Both the position numbers and the translations under genes were made by a program. The notes under the pieces were generated by a model. That model worked only from the letters and a program-made list of their open reading frames with translations. It searched no databases and was not told the origin of the DNA. Positions 50,407 through 58,530 of a DNA stretch of 64,000 nucleotides are shown here, piece by piece. Position 1 is the stretch's first letter. Each line of letters begins with the position of its first letter. The DNA comes from Achromobacter xylosoxidans (lineage in GTDB: Bacteria > Pseudomonadota > Gammaproteobacteria > Burkholderiales > Burkholderiaceae_B), in assembly GCF_014490035.1 (NCBI RefSeq), contig NZ_CP061008.1, positions 5,394,001 through 5,458,000 on the forward strand. Reading direction: 5' to 3'.

Positions 50407-51348
50407 TTAATCAGTCCGTTTTTTCATGGATCGCGCGCGCTGGGCGTCGCGCTCGCGCTTGCGCGCGGCCTCTTGTTCCACCCAGGCGACGAACTGCTTG
50501 ATCTTGGGCACTTCGGCCGAATGCTCGGAGTAGGCGACGAAGTACGCGCCGTCGCTGGGCTGCACATAGTCCCAGGGAATCACCAGCTTGCCGGCCTGCA
50601 ACTCCTCTTCGGCCAGCAGGCGCGGCGTCAACGCCACGCCGCAGCCGCCCTCTGCCGCACGCACGCACATGTAGAAGGTATCGAAGCGGGGACCGTGGTA
50701 GCTGCGGTCGGACTGGAACTGCTGACGCGAGAAGTAGTCGTGCCAGGCTTCCGGGCGCGAAGCGCATTGGATCAGCGCCTGCGCGCTCAGCGCCTCCAGG
50801 CTGTCGACCCTGTCACCCGGAAGAAAGCCGGGCGCGCACACCGGCACCACCTCTGCACCGAACAATTCCCGGCACTGGGCGCCCGGCAAGGTGCCATGCC
50901 CGAAGAAGAAGGAGATGTCGATCTTGGCCTGCATCAGGTCGAAGGGCCGGGTTTCGCTGCGCACCTTGACCTGGATGTCCGGATGCGCGGCCATGAAGCC
51001 TTGCAGGCGCGGGATCAGCCAGCGCGCGCCGAAGGTGGGCTGGGTGCCGATGGTGAGCACCTGGGTCTCGCTGCCGTAGGTCAGGATGTAGCGCGAGGAC
51101 ATGTCCACCTGGTTCAGGATGGCCCTGACCTCGGACTGGTACAAGGCTCCCGCAGGCGTCAGTTGCAGGCGCCGCCGCACCCGCAGGAACAGCGGGTTGC
51201 GCAGCAGCGCCTCCAGCTGCGCGATCTGCTTGCTGATCGCGCTCTGGGTCATGTGCAGTTCCTCGGCGGCGCGCGTGAAGCTCATGTGCCGCGCCACCGC
51301 CTCGAAACATTGCAGCGCCATCATCGATGGCATCAAACGCTTTTCCAT
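50407..51348 (-). CDS. LysR-family transcriptional regulator, GcvA-like
   Basis: This 313-residue regulator has N-terminal HTH LQCFEAVARHMSFTRAAEELHMTQSAISKQIAQLEALLRNPLFLR and GARWLIPRLQGFMAAHPDIQV of the GcvA group. It has a basic tail RKRERDAQRARSMKKR. It is co-directional with the HglS-like gene, 80 bp upstream of it, and most probably controls that operon. The promoter and operator would lie in 50327-50406, which is AT-richer. Confidence 0.93.
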   Translation of the reverse strand: MEKRLMPSMMALQCFEAVARHMSFTRAAEELHMTQSAISKQIAQLEALLRNPLFLRVRRRLQLTPAGALYQSEVRAILNQVDMSSRYILTYGSETQVLTIGTQPTFGARWLIPRLQGFMAAHPDIQVKVRSETRPFDLMQAKIDISFFFGHGTLPGAQCRELFGAEVVPVCAPGFLPGDRVDSLEALSAQALIQCASRPEAWHDYFSRQQFQSDRSYHGPRFDTFYMCVRAAEGGCGVALTPRLLAEEELQAGKLVIPWDYVQPSDGAYFVAYSEHSAEVPKIKQFVAWVEQEAARKRERDAQRARSMKKRTD

Positions 51349-51434
51349 GGGGCCGATCCGGGTATGCCTGTGCTGGCCGCGGCCGGCGTCCCATCGCCGG
51401 CCGCAGCGCTTGCGGCATTATCGCAGGCCCAGGC

Positions 51435-52856
51435 TCACCACTGGTATCCGACCCCCGCCGCGCCGCCGAAATCACCGCGGGACGTGCCGTTGGCCGATAC
51501 CTTGTAGACCCAGCGCCCGCCGCTGGAAACGCGCGACAGGCCCATGGCGTAGCCCGATTCGCCATTCCAGGTGCCGCCCGCCATGGACAGCATGTTGCGG
51601 CCCGGCAGATAGGCCTGCGGCAAGGAAGCCGTCGCCATGGCCGCGGCCACGCCCGCGCTCAGCATGCGCTCCTGGGAATCCAGGTCGTTGCGCAGGTTCT
51701 GCACGGAATGCTCGACGGCGCCCACGCGCGCCTCGCTTGCGCTGCTGGCGGCGCGCAGTTGACCCACGTTGACGGCATCGGTGTCCTCGCTGCCCGCCGC
51801 CACGCCCGTCACCTGGCGTCCGCCCACGTTCACCTCGCCGGTGGAGTTTTGGGGCCGCGCCATGCCGTAGGCCTCGTAACCTTCCTGCGCGCCGCGCGCC
51901 GCCGAGGACCCCGCCCCCAGCGCCACGCTGTTGCCCGCGCTGGCCACCGCGCCGGCGCCGACCGCGACGCTCTGCGTAGCCGCGGACGAGTCCGCGCCCA
52001 CCGACACGCTACGGTCCGCCACGGAACCGCGTCCGGCATTCGAGCCTATCGATACGTTGTCGCTGCCGCGCACGCCCGACCCGGCGGCCGTACCCTGCGC
52101 CACGTTGTTGTTGCCGACGACGTCGCGGCCGGCGGCCAGCCCGCTAGCCGTATTGCCGTCGCCCTGCACGCCGTAGCCCGCGTAGGCGCCGGCAGCCATG
52201 TTGTTGGCGCCGGTCACGTTCTGCCCGGCATTCTTGCCCTGCGCCAGGTTGCCCTCGCCCTCCACGTTCTGGCCCGCGTTCTGGCCCAGCGCCAGGTTGC
52301 CGTCGCCAACGACATTGCGGCCCGCTTCCTGGCCGAATGCCGAGTTGCCGTTGCCGGTGACGTTGCGGCCGGCGTTGGTGCCATAGGCGGCATTGTTGTT
52401 GCCCACCGTGTCCGTGCCGGCCCAGAAGCCAAAGGCATCGTTGTAGTCGCCCGTGACGTTCTGCCCGGCGCTGCGGCCGAACGACTGGTTCCAGCCGCCC
52501 TGCACGTTGATGCCGGCGTAATAGCCGATGGCCTGGTTGGCGTTCTTGCCGCCGACCTTGGAGCCCGCGCCTTCGCCGATCGCGAGGTTCCAGTTGGTGC
52601 TCACGTCCTGGCCCGCGCCATTGCCCAGGCCGATGTTGTTGCTGCCTTTCACGTTGACGCCGGCGTTCTTGCCTATGGCGTGATTACCTTTGCCCGTCAC
52701 GCCCTGGGCGGCGCCCGGTCCATAGCCGAGATTGCTGCCGTCCCACATCACGGGCGGCGCGGTCTGCGCCTGCGCGGCCGATCCCCCGGCCAGCGCACCC
52801 ACCAGAACCGCCACCGACAAGCCGTTGGCGGCCAGAATTGCGTATGTGTTCTTCAT
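51435..52856 (-). CDS. Trimeric autotransporter adhesin, YadA-like
   Basis: This is a 473-residue surface protein with signal peptide MKNTYAILAANGLSVAVLVGALAGGSAAQAQ. About 20 left-handed beta-roll head repeats follow, on the theme N-x-A-x-G-x-x-A-G-x-x-V-x-G. Next come the neck NSTGEVNVGGRQVTGVAAGSEDTDAVNVGQL, a short coiled coil (ARVGAVEHSVQNLRNDLDSQ) and a YadA anchor ending GVGYQW. The Trp C-terminus is typical of outer-membrane beta-barrels. There is almost no stalk, so the head would sit close to the surface. The first ATG could also be 52862. Confidence 0.9.
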   Translation of the reverse strand: MKNTYAILAANGLSVAVLVGALAGGSAAQAQTAPPVMWDGSNLGYGPGAAQGVTGKGNHAIGKNAGVNVKGSNNIGLGNGAGQDVSTNWNLAIGEGAGSKVGGKNANQAIGYYAGINVQGGWNQSFGRSAGQNVTGDYNDAFGFWAGTDTVGNNNAAYGTNAGRNVTGNGNSAFGQEAGRNVVGDGNLALGQNAGQNVEGEGNLAQGKNAGQNVTGANNMAAGAYAGYGVQGDGNTASGLAAGRDVVGNNNVAQGTAAGSGVRGSDNVSIGSNAGRGSVADRSVSVGADSSAATQSVAVGAGAVASAGNSVALGAGSSAARGAQEGYEAYGMARPQNSTGEVNVGGRQVTGVAAGSEDTDAVNVGQLRAASSASEARVGAVEHSVQNLRNDLDSQERMLSAGVAAAMATASLPQAYLPGRNMLSMAGGTWNGESGYAMGLSRVSSGGRWVYKVSANGTSRGDFGGAAGVGYQW

Positions 52857-52885
52857 GATCATGTTGGTAGTTTTTTGTTGCGGAT

Positions 52886-52917
52886 GGCCAGGCGCGCACC
52901 CCGATGCGCGCCTGGCC
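52886..52917 (-). terminator. Large hairpin between phospholipase and adhesin genes
   Basis: A GGCCAGGCGCGCA...TGCGCGCCTGGCC dyad lies in the 72-bp gap. It has no U-tail on the minus strand. It probably lowers read-through from the phospholipase gene into the adhesin gene. Confidence 0.5.
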
Positions 52918-52934
52918 CGCTCATGCCTGGGCCA

Positions 52935-55190
52935 TCACAGATGCAGCGCCATGGCGGGGTCGCTGACGCTCGCGCGGCCGTTCTCCATGCGTCCGGCGAA
53001 GCGGCGTTCGAAGCCTTCGGCGGTGACGGTGAAGTCGTACCAGTTGCCGCTTTCCTTGATGGACCAGTGGTGTTCGGCGACCTTGCCCGGCTCGACCGCC
53101 AGGGTCCAGGGGCCGTCCTTGCGGTAGGCGTTGGATTGCAGGTTCGCCTGCAGGCTGACCGTGCCGCGGTTGGACACCTTCACGTAGAGCGCGCCGCCGG
53201 CCGGCTCGTAGCAGACTTGCACTTCCAAAGCCGCGCCGCGCTGCGTGTTGCCGGAGAAGGTCCGCACGAAGCCGTTGCTGCTGTACACCCACAGGTCGTA
53301 GTCGCCGCCGGTCCAGGTGTCCGACAGCGTCTTGCCGGCTTCGACGGTGTAGCGCCGCGGGATCAGGTCCAGGTTGCGCTTGTCGTACACATGGAACACC
53401 GCGCCCGCTTCGCCCGTGTTGCTGAACAGCAGTTCGACGGCGCCGTCCGCGCCCAGCCGGGCGCTGGTGTGCAGTTCATAAGGCAGCGCGCGCGACAGCC
53501 GCGTGCCGGTCTCCTGGAACAGCGGCTGGGGGATGGCGGGCGCCTGCGTCACGGCAGTGGTGGGCAACAGCTTCTGCGCCGCGTTGATCGCGGGATAGTT
53601 GCTGGTGTCGGGCAGCGTGGGCACGCGGGGATCGTTGGGGCTGACGAAGTCGAAGCAGGAGGTCAGGTCGCCGCAAACCGCGCGGCTCCAAGGACTGATG
53701 GCGTCGACCTTGATGTCGAAGCGCTGCTCCAGGAACCGGCCCACGGAGGTGTGATCGAACACCTGCGAATTGACCCAGCCGCCCTTGCTCCACGGCGACA
53801 CCACGTACATGGGCACGCGCGAGCTCAGGCCCCACGGCCGGATGTTGCCGGTGATCTTGTCATCGGCCTTCAGGTAGCTGCCCACCGAGGCATCGAAGTA
53901 CTCGCCGTCCAGCGGCACGGTCGACTTGCCCATCAGCACGCCGTTGGCGTCATAGGACGGCACGGCCGGCATGGCGGCGTGATCGAAGAAGCCGTCATTC
54001 TCATCGAAGGTCACGAACAGCGCGGTCTTGCTCCAGACTTCCGGATTGGAGGTCAAGGCGTCCAGCACGTCGGCAATGAAGTCGGCCGCGCCGGCCACGC
54101 CTTCGCTGCTGCCCGGATGCTCGGCCAGCGCCTGGGTGGGCAGCACCCAGGACACCTGCGGCAAGGTGCCGTTGGCCACGTCCTGCTTGAGCTGCGCCAG
54201 GAAATTGACGGCGCCGTCGTTCTTCTCGGGGCCGCCTGTCAGGCCGTGTTCATAGATCGGCGAACCCGGCTGCGCGGTGCGGAAGCTCTTGAAGGCCAGG
54301 CAGCCATGCATGGCGCCCGTCCAGTTGTTGTTCATGTTCTGGTAGATGTGCCAACTGACCCCGGCGCGCTGCAGCAGGTCGGGCAAGGTGTCCCACTTGA
54401 AGGCGCTGTTCTTGTACTTGTAGTTGTAGACGCCCGTCACGGGGTCGACCTGGCCCGAACCGTCGGCCAACTGCGCGCGGCCCGCGACCCAGTTGGACGG
54501 GCTGGGCCAGCAGCGCGAGTTGACGGGCTCCGAATCGGTATCGGTGCTGTTCACGCCCAGCTTGCGCAGTTCGGGATTGGCATTGGCGCCCGACCAGAAC
54601 ACGATGCGGTTGGGATCGGTGCCGGTCAGGATGGAACAGTGATAGCCGTCGCAGACGGTGAAGGCATCGGCCAGCGCGAACTGGTACGGAATGTCCTCGC
54701 GCATGAAGAAGCCCATGGTGGCCTGGTTCTTGTACTGGATCCACTGGTCCATCTTGCCCTGGTTCCAGGCCGCCTGCTGGTCGGGGAAATTGTGCGGCGT
54801 GCCCGATCCGATCAGCGCGTTGCTGGTCCTGGAATCGCGGCGGAAGGGCTGGATGTCCTGGCCGCCCTTGGGGTCGGGCTGGAAGAACACCGACTTGCCG
54901 CTGGCCAGCGGAATCGGGAAGCGGTCGCCGAAGCCGCGCACGCCGCGCATGGTGCCGAAATAGTGGTCGAACGAGCGGTTCTCCTGCATCAGGATCACGA
55001 TGTGCTTGATGTCCTTGATGGTGCCGCTTTCGACCGCCGCGGGAACCGCCAGCGCGCGCTGGATCGAGGCGGGCAGCAAGGCCATCGCCGACAGGGCGCC
55101 GGCTGCCTGGGCCGAGGCCCGGAAGAACTGCCGGCGGCCCGGCAAGGCCGGGGACACGCTGGCGGAATGCGAGGGGTAGGTCTTGGTCAT
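52935..55190 (-). CDS. Non-haemolytic-type phospholipase C, Tat-exported
   Basis: This is a 751-residue phosphoesterase of the acid phosphatase/phospholipase C family. A twin-arginine signal (GRRQFFRASAQAAGALSAMALL, Arg19-Arg20) directs folded export. The catalytic domain opens HIVILMQENRSFDHYFG (Glu70-Asn71) and contains TFDENDGFFDH. The C-terminal 250 residues form two beta-sandwich PLC C-terminal domains. It cleaves phosphatidylcholine or similar lipids, releasing a phosphorylated head group. ATG 55190 was chosen; the upstream frame is low-complexity. It lies 37 bp after the small lipoprotein gene. Confidence 0.92.
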   Translation of the reverse strand: MTKTYPSHSASVSPALPGRRQFFRASAQAAGALSAMALLPASIQRALAVPAAVESGTIKDIKHIVILMQENRSFDHYFGTMRGVRGFGDRFPIPLASGKSVFFQPDPKGGQDIQPFRRDSRTSNALIGSGTPHNFPDQQAAWNQGKMDQWIQYKNQATMGFFMREDIPYQFALADAFTVCDGYHCSILTGTDPNRIVFWSGANANPELRKLGVNSTDTDSEPVNSRCWPSPSNWVAGRAQLADGSGQVDPVTGVYNYKYKNSAFKWDTLPDLLQRAGVSWHIYQNMNNNWTGAMHGCLAFKSFRTAQPGSPIYEHGLTGGPEKNDGAVNFLAQLKQDVANGTLPQVSWVLPTQALAEHPGSSEGVAGAADFIADVLDALTSNPEVWSKTALFVTFDENDGFFDHAAMPAVPSYDANGVLMGKSTVPLDGEYFDASVGSYLKADDKITGNIRPWGLSSRVPMYVVSPWSKGGWVNSQVFDHTSVGRFLEQRFDIKVDAISPWSRAVCGDLTSCFDFVSPNDPRVPTLPDTSNYPAINAAQKLLPTTAVTQAPAIPQPLFQETGTRLSRALPYELHTSARLGADGAVELLFSNTGEAGAVFHVYDKRNLDLIPRRYTVEAGKTLSDTWTGGDYDLWVYSSNGFVRTFSGNTQRGAALEVQVCYEPAGGALYVKVSNRGTVSLQANLQSNAYRKDGPWTLAVEPGKVAEHHWSIKESGNWYDFTVTAEGFERRFAGRMENGRASVSDPAMALHL

Positions 55191-55227
55191 GGGGCTACTC
55201 TTGCGTTGGGTTGAGCGGATCGGGCGT

Positions 55228-55398
55228 TCAGGGCGCGCAGCGCAGTTGCGGCGCGGGCGGCGGCGTCTCGGGCTGTCCGGTCTCGGGCGGCGCGGTCGCG
55301 CCGTCATCCGAGTCGTCATCGCCGCCGCAGGCGGCAAGGGTCAAACTCAGGGCGATGGCCGCAACAAGGGCGCGGCCCAGTGCAAAGTACGGGGTCAT
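55228..55398 (-). CDS. Small proline-rich lipoprotein
   Basis: This is a 56-residue reading frame, MTPYFALGRALVAAIALSLT followed by LAAC, a good lipobox. Lipidation at Cys24 would leave a short mature tail GGDDDSDDGATAPPETGQPE ending PQLRCAP. AGGAG stands 6 bp before the ATG. It directly precedes the phospholipase gene on the same strand, so it may be co-transcribed with it. Such short acidic, Pro-rich lipoproteins have unclear roles. The ribosome site and the lipobox make it credible despite its size. Confidence 0.75.
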   Translation of the reverse strand: MTPYFALGRALVAAIALSLTLAACGGDDDSDDGATAPPETGQPETPPPAPQLRCAP

Positions 55399-55452
55399 GA
55401 AAACTCCTGGTCAGGGAACGTTGCCGGGTCCGTCCGGCAGAAAACCTATAGG

Positions 55453-55481
55453 GGCGCGGCGGCCTGGCTGGCCGCCGCGCC
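55453..55481 (-). terminator. Terminator of the phn operon
   Basis: A 12-bp GGCGCGGCGGCC stem with a 5-nt loop lies just after the phnE stop codon. On the minus strand it is followed by CCTATAGGTTTTC, a weak U-tract. Confidence 0.65.
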
Positions 55482-55484
55482 AGC

Positions 55485-56504
55485 TCAGCTCAAGCGGCGC
55501 CGCAAGCGGGCGGCGACCTGGTCCAGCAAGAACACGGTGATGAAGATCACGACGAGAATGGTCCCGACGTGGGCGTACTGGTACATGTCGTAGCGGCCCT
55601 TCAGCTCCTGGCCGATGCCGCCCGCGCCCACCAGGCCCACGACCGTGGCCATGCGCACGTTGCGGTCCAGGATGTACAGGGTGTAGCCGGTGAACTTGGG
55701 CATGACTTGCGGCAGCACGGCATAGGCCAACACGCGCGGCTTGCTGGCGCCGATCGCGGCCAGCGCCTCTTGCGGCTTGGCGTCGGCCGTCTCGATATCC
55801 TCGGCGTAGAACTTGCCCAGGAATCCCATCGAATGGATGGCCAGCGCCAGCACCCCGGCAATCGGGCCGAAGCCGTAGGCCAGCACCAGGAACAGCGCGC
55901 AGATCAGCTCGGGCATCGCGCGGAACATGCTGACGATGGCCCGCGCCGCCACGTACAGCAGCCGATTGGGCGCGTAATTGCGGGCGCTGCAATAGGCCAG
56001 CGGCACGCTGCCCAGTACGGCCAGCAAGGTCGCCCAGATGGCGATCTCGAAGGTCTCGACCATCTTCACCGCCACCCGCCACAGATAGCCCAGCGGCTCG
56101 ACCAGATAGGTCTGCGTGGACACCTCGTCTTCCATCTTCAGCGTGTGCGGATTCAACCGGTTTTCGGTCACCTGCAGCGTTTCCACACGGGCCAGCCACG
56201 GCAACTTGTCCGGATCGAATCCTTCTATGCGCGAGGTCTCGGTGCGATAAGAGACCTGCAGCGGGAACAGGTTGTCGGCCAGGGCGCCCAGGCCCGCCGT
56301 GACCTGGGACTGCTGCTTCAGGCCCACCGCCGCCAGCGCGCCGTCCAGGGTCAGCGCCGCCATGCGGCCCATCTCGACCCGTTGGCCGGTGTAGAGGAAC
56401 AACATCAGCGCCGCGATCACGATCAGCAGCGCGCGGGCGCCGTAAGGCGGATCCAGGCGCCAGGCCGCGTTGTCGGCTGGCGTTTTCAATGCCTGCGTGT
56501 TCAT
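55485..56504 (-). CDS. phnE: Phosphonate ABC transporter permease PhnE
   Basis: This 339-residue inner-membrane permease has one N-terminal helix, a periplasmic loop (about 60-150), and then the BPD_transp_1 core with RAMPELICALFLVLAYGFGPIAGVLALAIHSMGFLGKFYAEDIE and EALAAIGASKPRVLAYAVLPQVMPKF (EAA loop). NVRMATVVGLVGAGGIGQEL is the classic PhnE wording. Its start overlaps the phnC stop by 4 bp. It imports phosphonates or phosphite-like compounds with PhnC and PhnD. Confidence 0.95.
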   Translation of the reverse strand: MNTQALKTPADNAAWRLDPPYGARALLIVIAALMLFLYTGQRVEMGRMAALTLDGALAAVGLKQQSQVTAGLGALADNLFPLQVSYRTETSRIEGFDPDKLPWLARVETLQVTENRLNPHTLKMEDEVSTQTYLVEPLGYLWRVAVKMVETFEIAIWATLLAVLGSVPLAYCSARNYAPNRLLYVAARAIVSMFRAMPELICALFLVLAYGFGPIAGVLALAIHSMGFLGKFYAEDIETADAKPQEALAAIGASKPRVLAYAVLPQVMPKFTGYTLYILDRNVRMATVVGLVGAGGIGQELKGRYDMYQYAHVGTILVVIFITVFLLDQVAARLRRRLS

Positions 56505-57346
56505 TGCGCGCCTCCCGCCGACAACACCGCCGGCCGGATCGGCCTGGCCGCGCGCGGCTCGACATGGCCGCGGCCCGCAAGATCGGCAGCGGCGATGCCG
56601 CTCTCCGGCTGCGGGGCCCGATACAGGGCGCGGGCGGTGGCCTCATCGAACGCGCCCGCCGGTCCGTCGAACACCATGACGCCATGGCGCAGCGCCACGA
56701 TGCGGTCGGCGAACTCGCGGGCCAGATCGACCTGGTGCAGGCTGCACAGGACGGTCGCGCCGCGTTCCCGCGCCTGATTGCGCAACAGCTCCAGGATGTC
56801 GCGGCTGATGCGCGGGTCCAGGCTGGCCACCGGCTCGTCGGCCAGCAACAAGGCCGGGGCCAGCATGAAGGCGCGGGCGATGCCCACGCGCTGCTGCTGG
56901 CCGCCAGACAATTCGCTCACGCGGCGTTGCAAATGTTCGGGCTGCAGGCCGACTTCGCGCACCAGCTTGCAGGCCCGTTCGCGCAATTCCGCGGGGAAGC
57001 GCATCAGATAGGCGCGCCATGCCGGCAAGCCGGGCAGCGCGCCCGACAGCACGTTGGTCGCGACCGTCGCGCGCGACACCAGGTTGAAGTGCTGATGCAC
57101 CATGCCGATCCGTGGCCGCACGGCAGCAAGCGTCGAAGGCTGCACCTGCGTGCCATCGACCCACACTTCCCCTTGGGTCGGCACGGTCAAGCCGTTGGCC
57201 ATGCGCAGCAAGGTCGATTTGCCCGCGCCCGAGGCGCCGAGGATGACGCAGAACTGGCCGCGCGGCACCTGCAGCGACACCGAGTTCAGGGCCGCGGTCC
57301 CGTCGGCATAGCGCATGCCGACGGCGTCGTAGCGCAGCATGTCCAT
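56501..57346 (-). CDS. phnC: Phosphonate ABC transporter ATP-binding protein PhnC
   Basis: This 281-residue ATPase has Walker A LGASGAGKST, Q-loop GMVHQHFNLVSRATVATNVLSGALPG (PhnC-typical), signature [15 protein letters not shown], Walker B LLLADEPVASLDP and CSLHQVDLAREFADR. A C-terminal extension of about 30 residues (AADLAGRGHVEPRAARPIR) is unusual. I chose ATG 57346 after GGAGCAAGCGAA; the long upstream frame overlaps phnD and is spurious. Confidence 0.94.
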   Translation of the reverse strand: MDMLRYDAVGMRYADGTAALNSVSLQVPRGQFCVILGASGAGKSTLLRMANGLTVPTQGEVWVDGTQVQPSTLAAVRPRIGMVHQHFNLVSRATVATNVLSGALPGLPAWRAYLMRFPAELRERACKLVREVGLQPEHLQRRVSELSGGQQQRVGIARAFMLAPALLLADEPVASLDPRISRDILELLRNQARERGATVLCSLHQVDLAREFADRIVALRHGVMVFDGPAGAFDEATARALYRAPQPESGIAAADLAGRGHVEPRAARPIRPAVLSAGGAQ

Positions 57347-57363
57347 TTCGCTTGCTCCGGCGA

Positions 57364-58299
57364 TCACCGCTGTGCCGCCTTCTGCAGGATTTCGCCCTTG
57401 ATCTCGTCGGTCAGCAGGGCCATCTTCGAAGCCGGGCCAGCGAACTGCGCCTCGGAGAACTCGGTGTCGAAGCGATCCAGCTTGGCGCCGCCGTAGCCGC
57501 GCACCATGTCCGGGGTCACGCCGGGCGCCTGATGCACCTTGGCAAATGCCTGCTTGAGCGTCGCCTTCAGCGACTCGGGCAGCTTGGTGTTCATTGCCAG
57601 CGGCGGATACGGGATGGGTTCGCTCTTGAAGATCACCTTCACGGACTTCGGGTCCACCGCGCCCTGGCGCACCGCCTTGTCGAAGGAATCGAACGACAGC
57701 GCAGCCGCGTCGACCTGGCCCTGCACCAGCGCGGCCAGGCTGCTGGCGTGGCTGCCGGTCAATTGCAGCGCCGCCAGGTCCTTGGCCGGGTTCATGCCGT
57801 CCTTGATCATGGACGCCACCTGGAAGGTGAAGCTGGAAGCCGAGTTCACGTCGCCGAACGCGGCGCGCTTGCCCTTCAGGTCGGCCAACGTATTGATCGG
57901 CGAATCGGCCCGGGCGAACATCGCGGCGTAGTAGGCGGACTCGCCTTTCTGCACGCCCACGGCCAGCAACTGCGCGCATTGGCGCTCGTGCGCCTGCACG
58001 TACGAAACCGGTCCCAGGAACGCGACCTCGGCCAACTGGTTGCACATGCCTTCGACCACGGCGCCGTAGGATTGGCCCACCGTCAGTTGGAAATGCAGCC
58101 CGGTGCTGCGCGTGATCGCATTGAAGATCGGCGCGTAGTCGGCCTTGGTGCCCGATTCGGTGCCACCATCGGCAGGTATCAGCAGCACGCGCAACGGACG
58201 CTGCTGCGAGCCGTCGGCCAGGGATTGGGCTTGCGCGAGGGGTGCGGCGGCCAGCAGGGAAACCAGCGCCAGGGCGGGCGCGCAATTGCGGATCTTCAT
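57364..58299 (-). CDS. phnD: Phosphonate-binding periplasmic protein PhnD
   Basis: This 311-residue receptor has signal peptide MKIRNCAPALALVSLLAAAPLAQAQ and a PBP type 2 fold. Landmarks are LRVLLIPADGG, YGAVVEGMCNQLAEVAFLGPVSYVQAHE, GKRAAFGDVNSASSFTFQ and DAAALSFDSFDKAV, as in PhnD. It captures phosphonates (or phosphate esters) for the PhnCE importer. It is the first gene of the operon and is divergent from the HAD phosphatase gene; the AT-rich gap at 58300-58530 should hold its promoter. No C-P lyase genes are in the window. Confidence 0.94.
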   Translation of the reverse strand: MKIRNCAPALALVSLLAAAPLAQAQSLADGSQQRPLRVLLIPADGGTESGTKADYAPIFNAITRSTGLHFQLTVGQSYGAVVEGMCNQLAEVAFLGPVSYVQAHERQCAQLLAVGVQKGESAYYAAMFARADSPINTLADLKGKRAAFGDVNSASSFTFQVASMIKDGMNPAKDLAALQLTGSHASSLAALVQGQVDAAALSFDSFDKAVRQGAVDPKSVKVIFKSEPIPYPPLAMNTKLPESLKATLKQAFAKVHQAPGVTPDMVRGYGGAKLDRFDTEFSEAQFAGPASKMALLTDEIKGEILQKAAQR

Positions 58300-58530
58300 T
58301 TTTCTGTTCCTAGTCTTGTTGAGGTTGCCATCGGGGCGCTGCGTGCTCGGCCCTGATTCCGGACGCAGATTAGTGATGGCACATGACAGGAAAATGAAAA
58401 TTGCTCAAATCAAAAAAATGAATTTTTGAATTTTGTTCAGATAGAATCACAGCCGCCGGGCAGGCCCGAACCGTAGCGGGCGCCCACTCCTTTCAACCCT
58501 GCACGCGCTTCGACGCCACCACGCCGATCC

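Noticed and set aside
51327..55214. Plus-strand open frame of 1,295 codons
   Set aside because: It is the complement of the adhesin and phospholipase genes. Its composition is a His/Arg/Gly/Ala-rich mirror of GC-rich codons, and the opposite strand has signal peptides, motifs and family structure.
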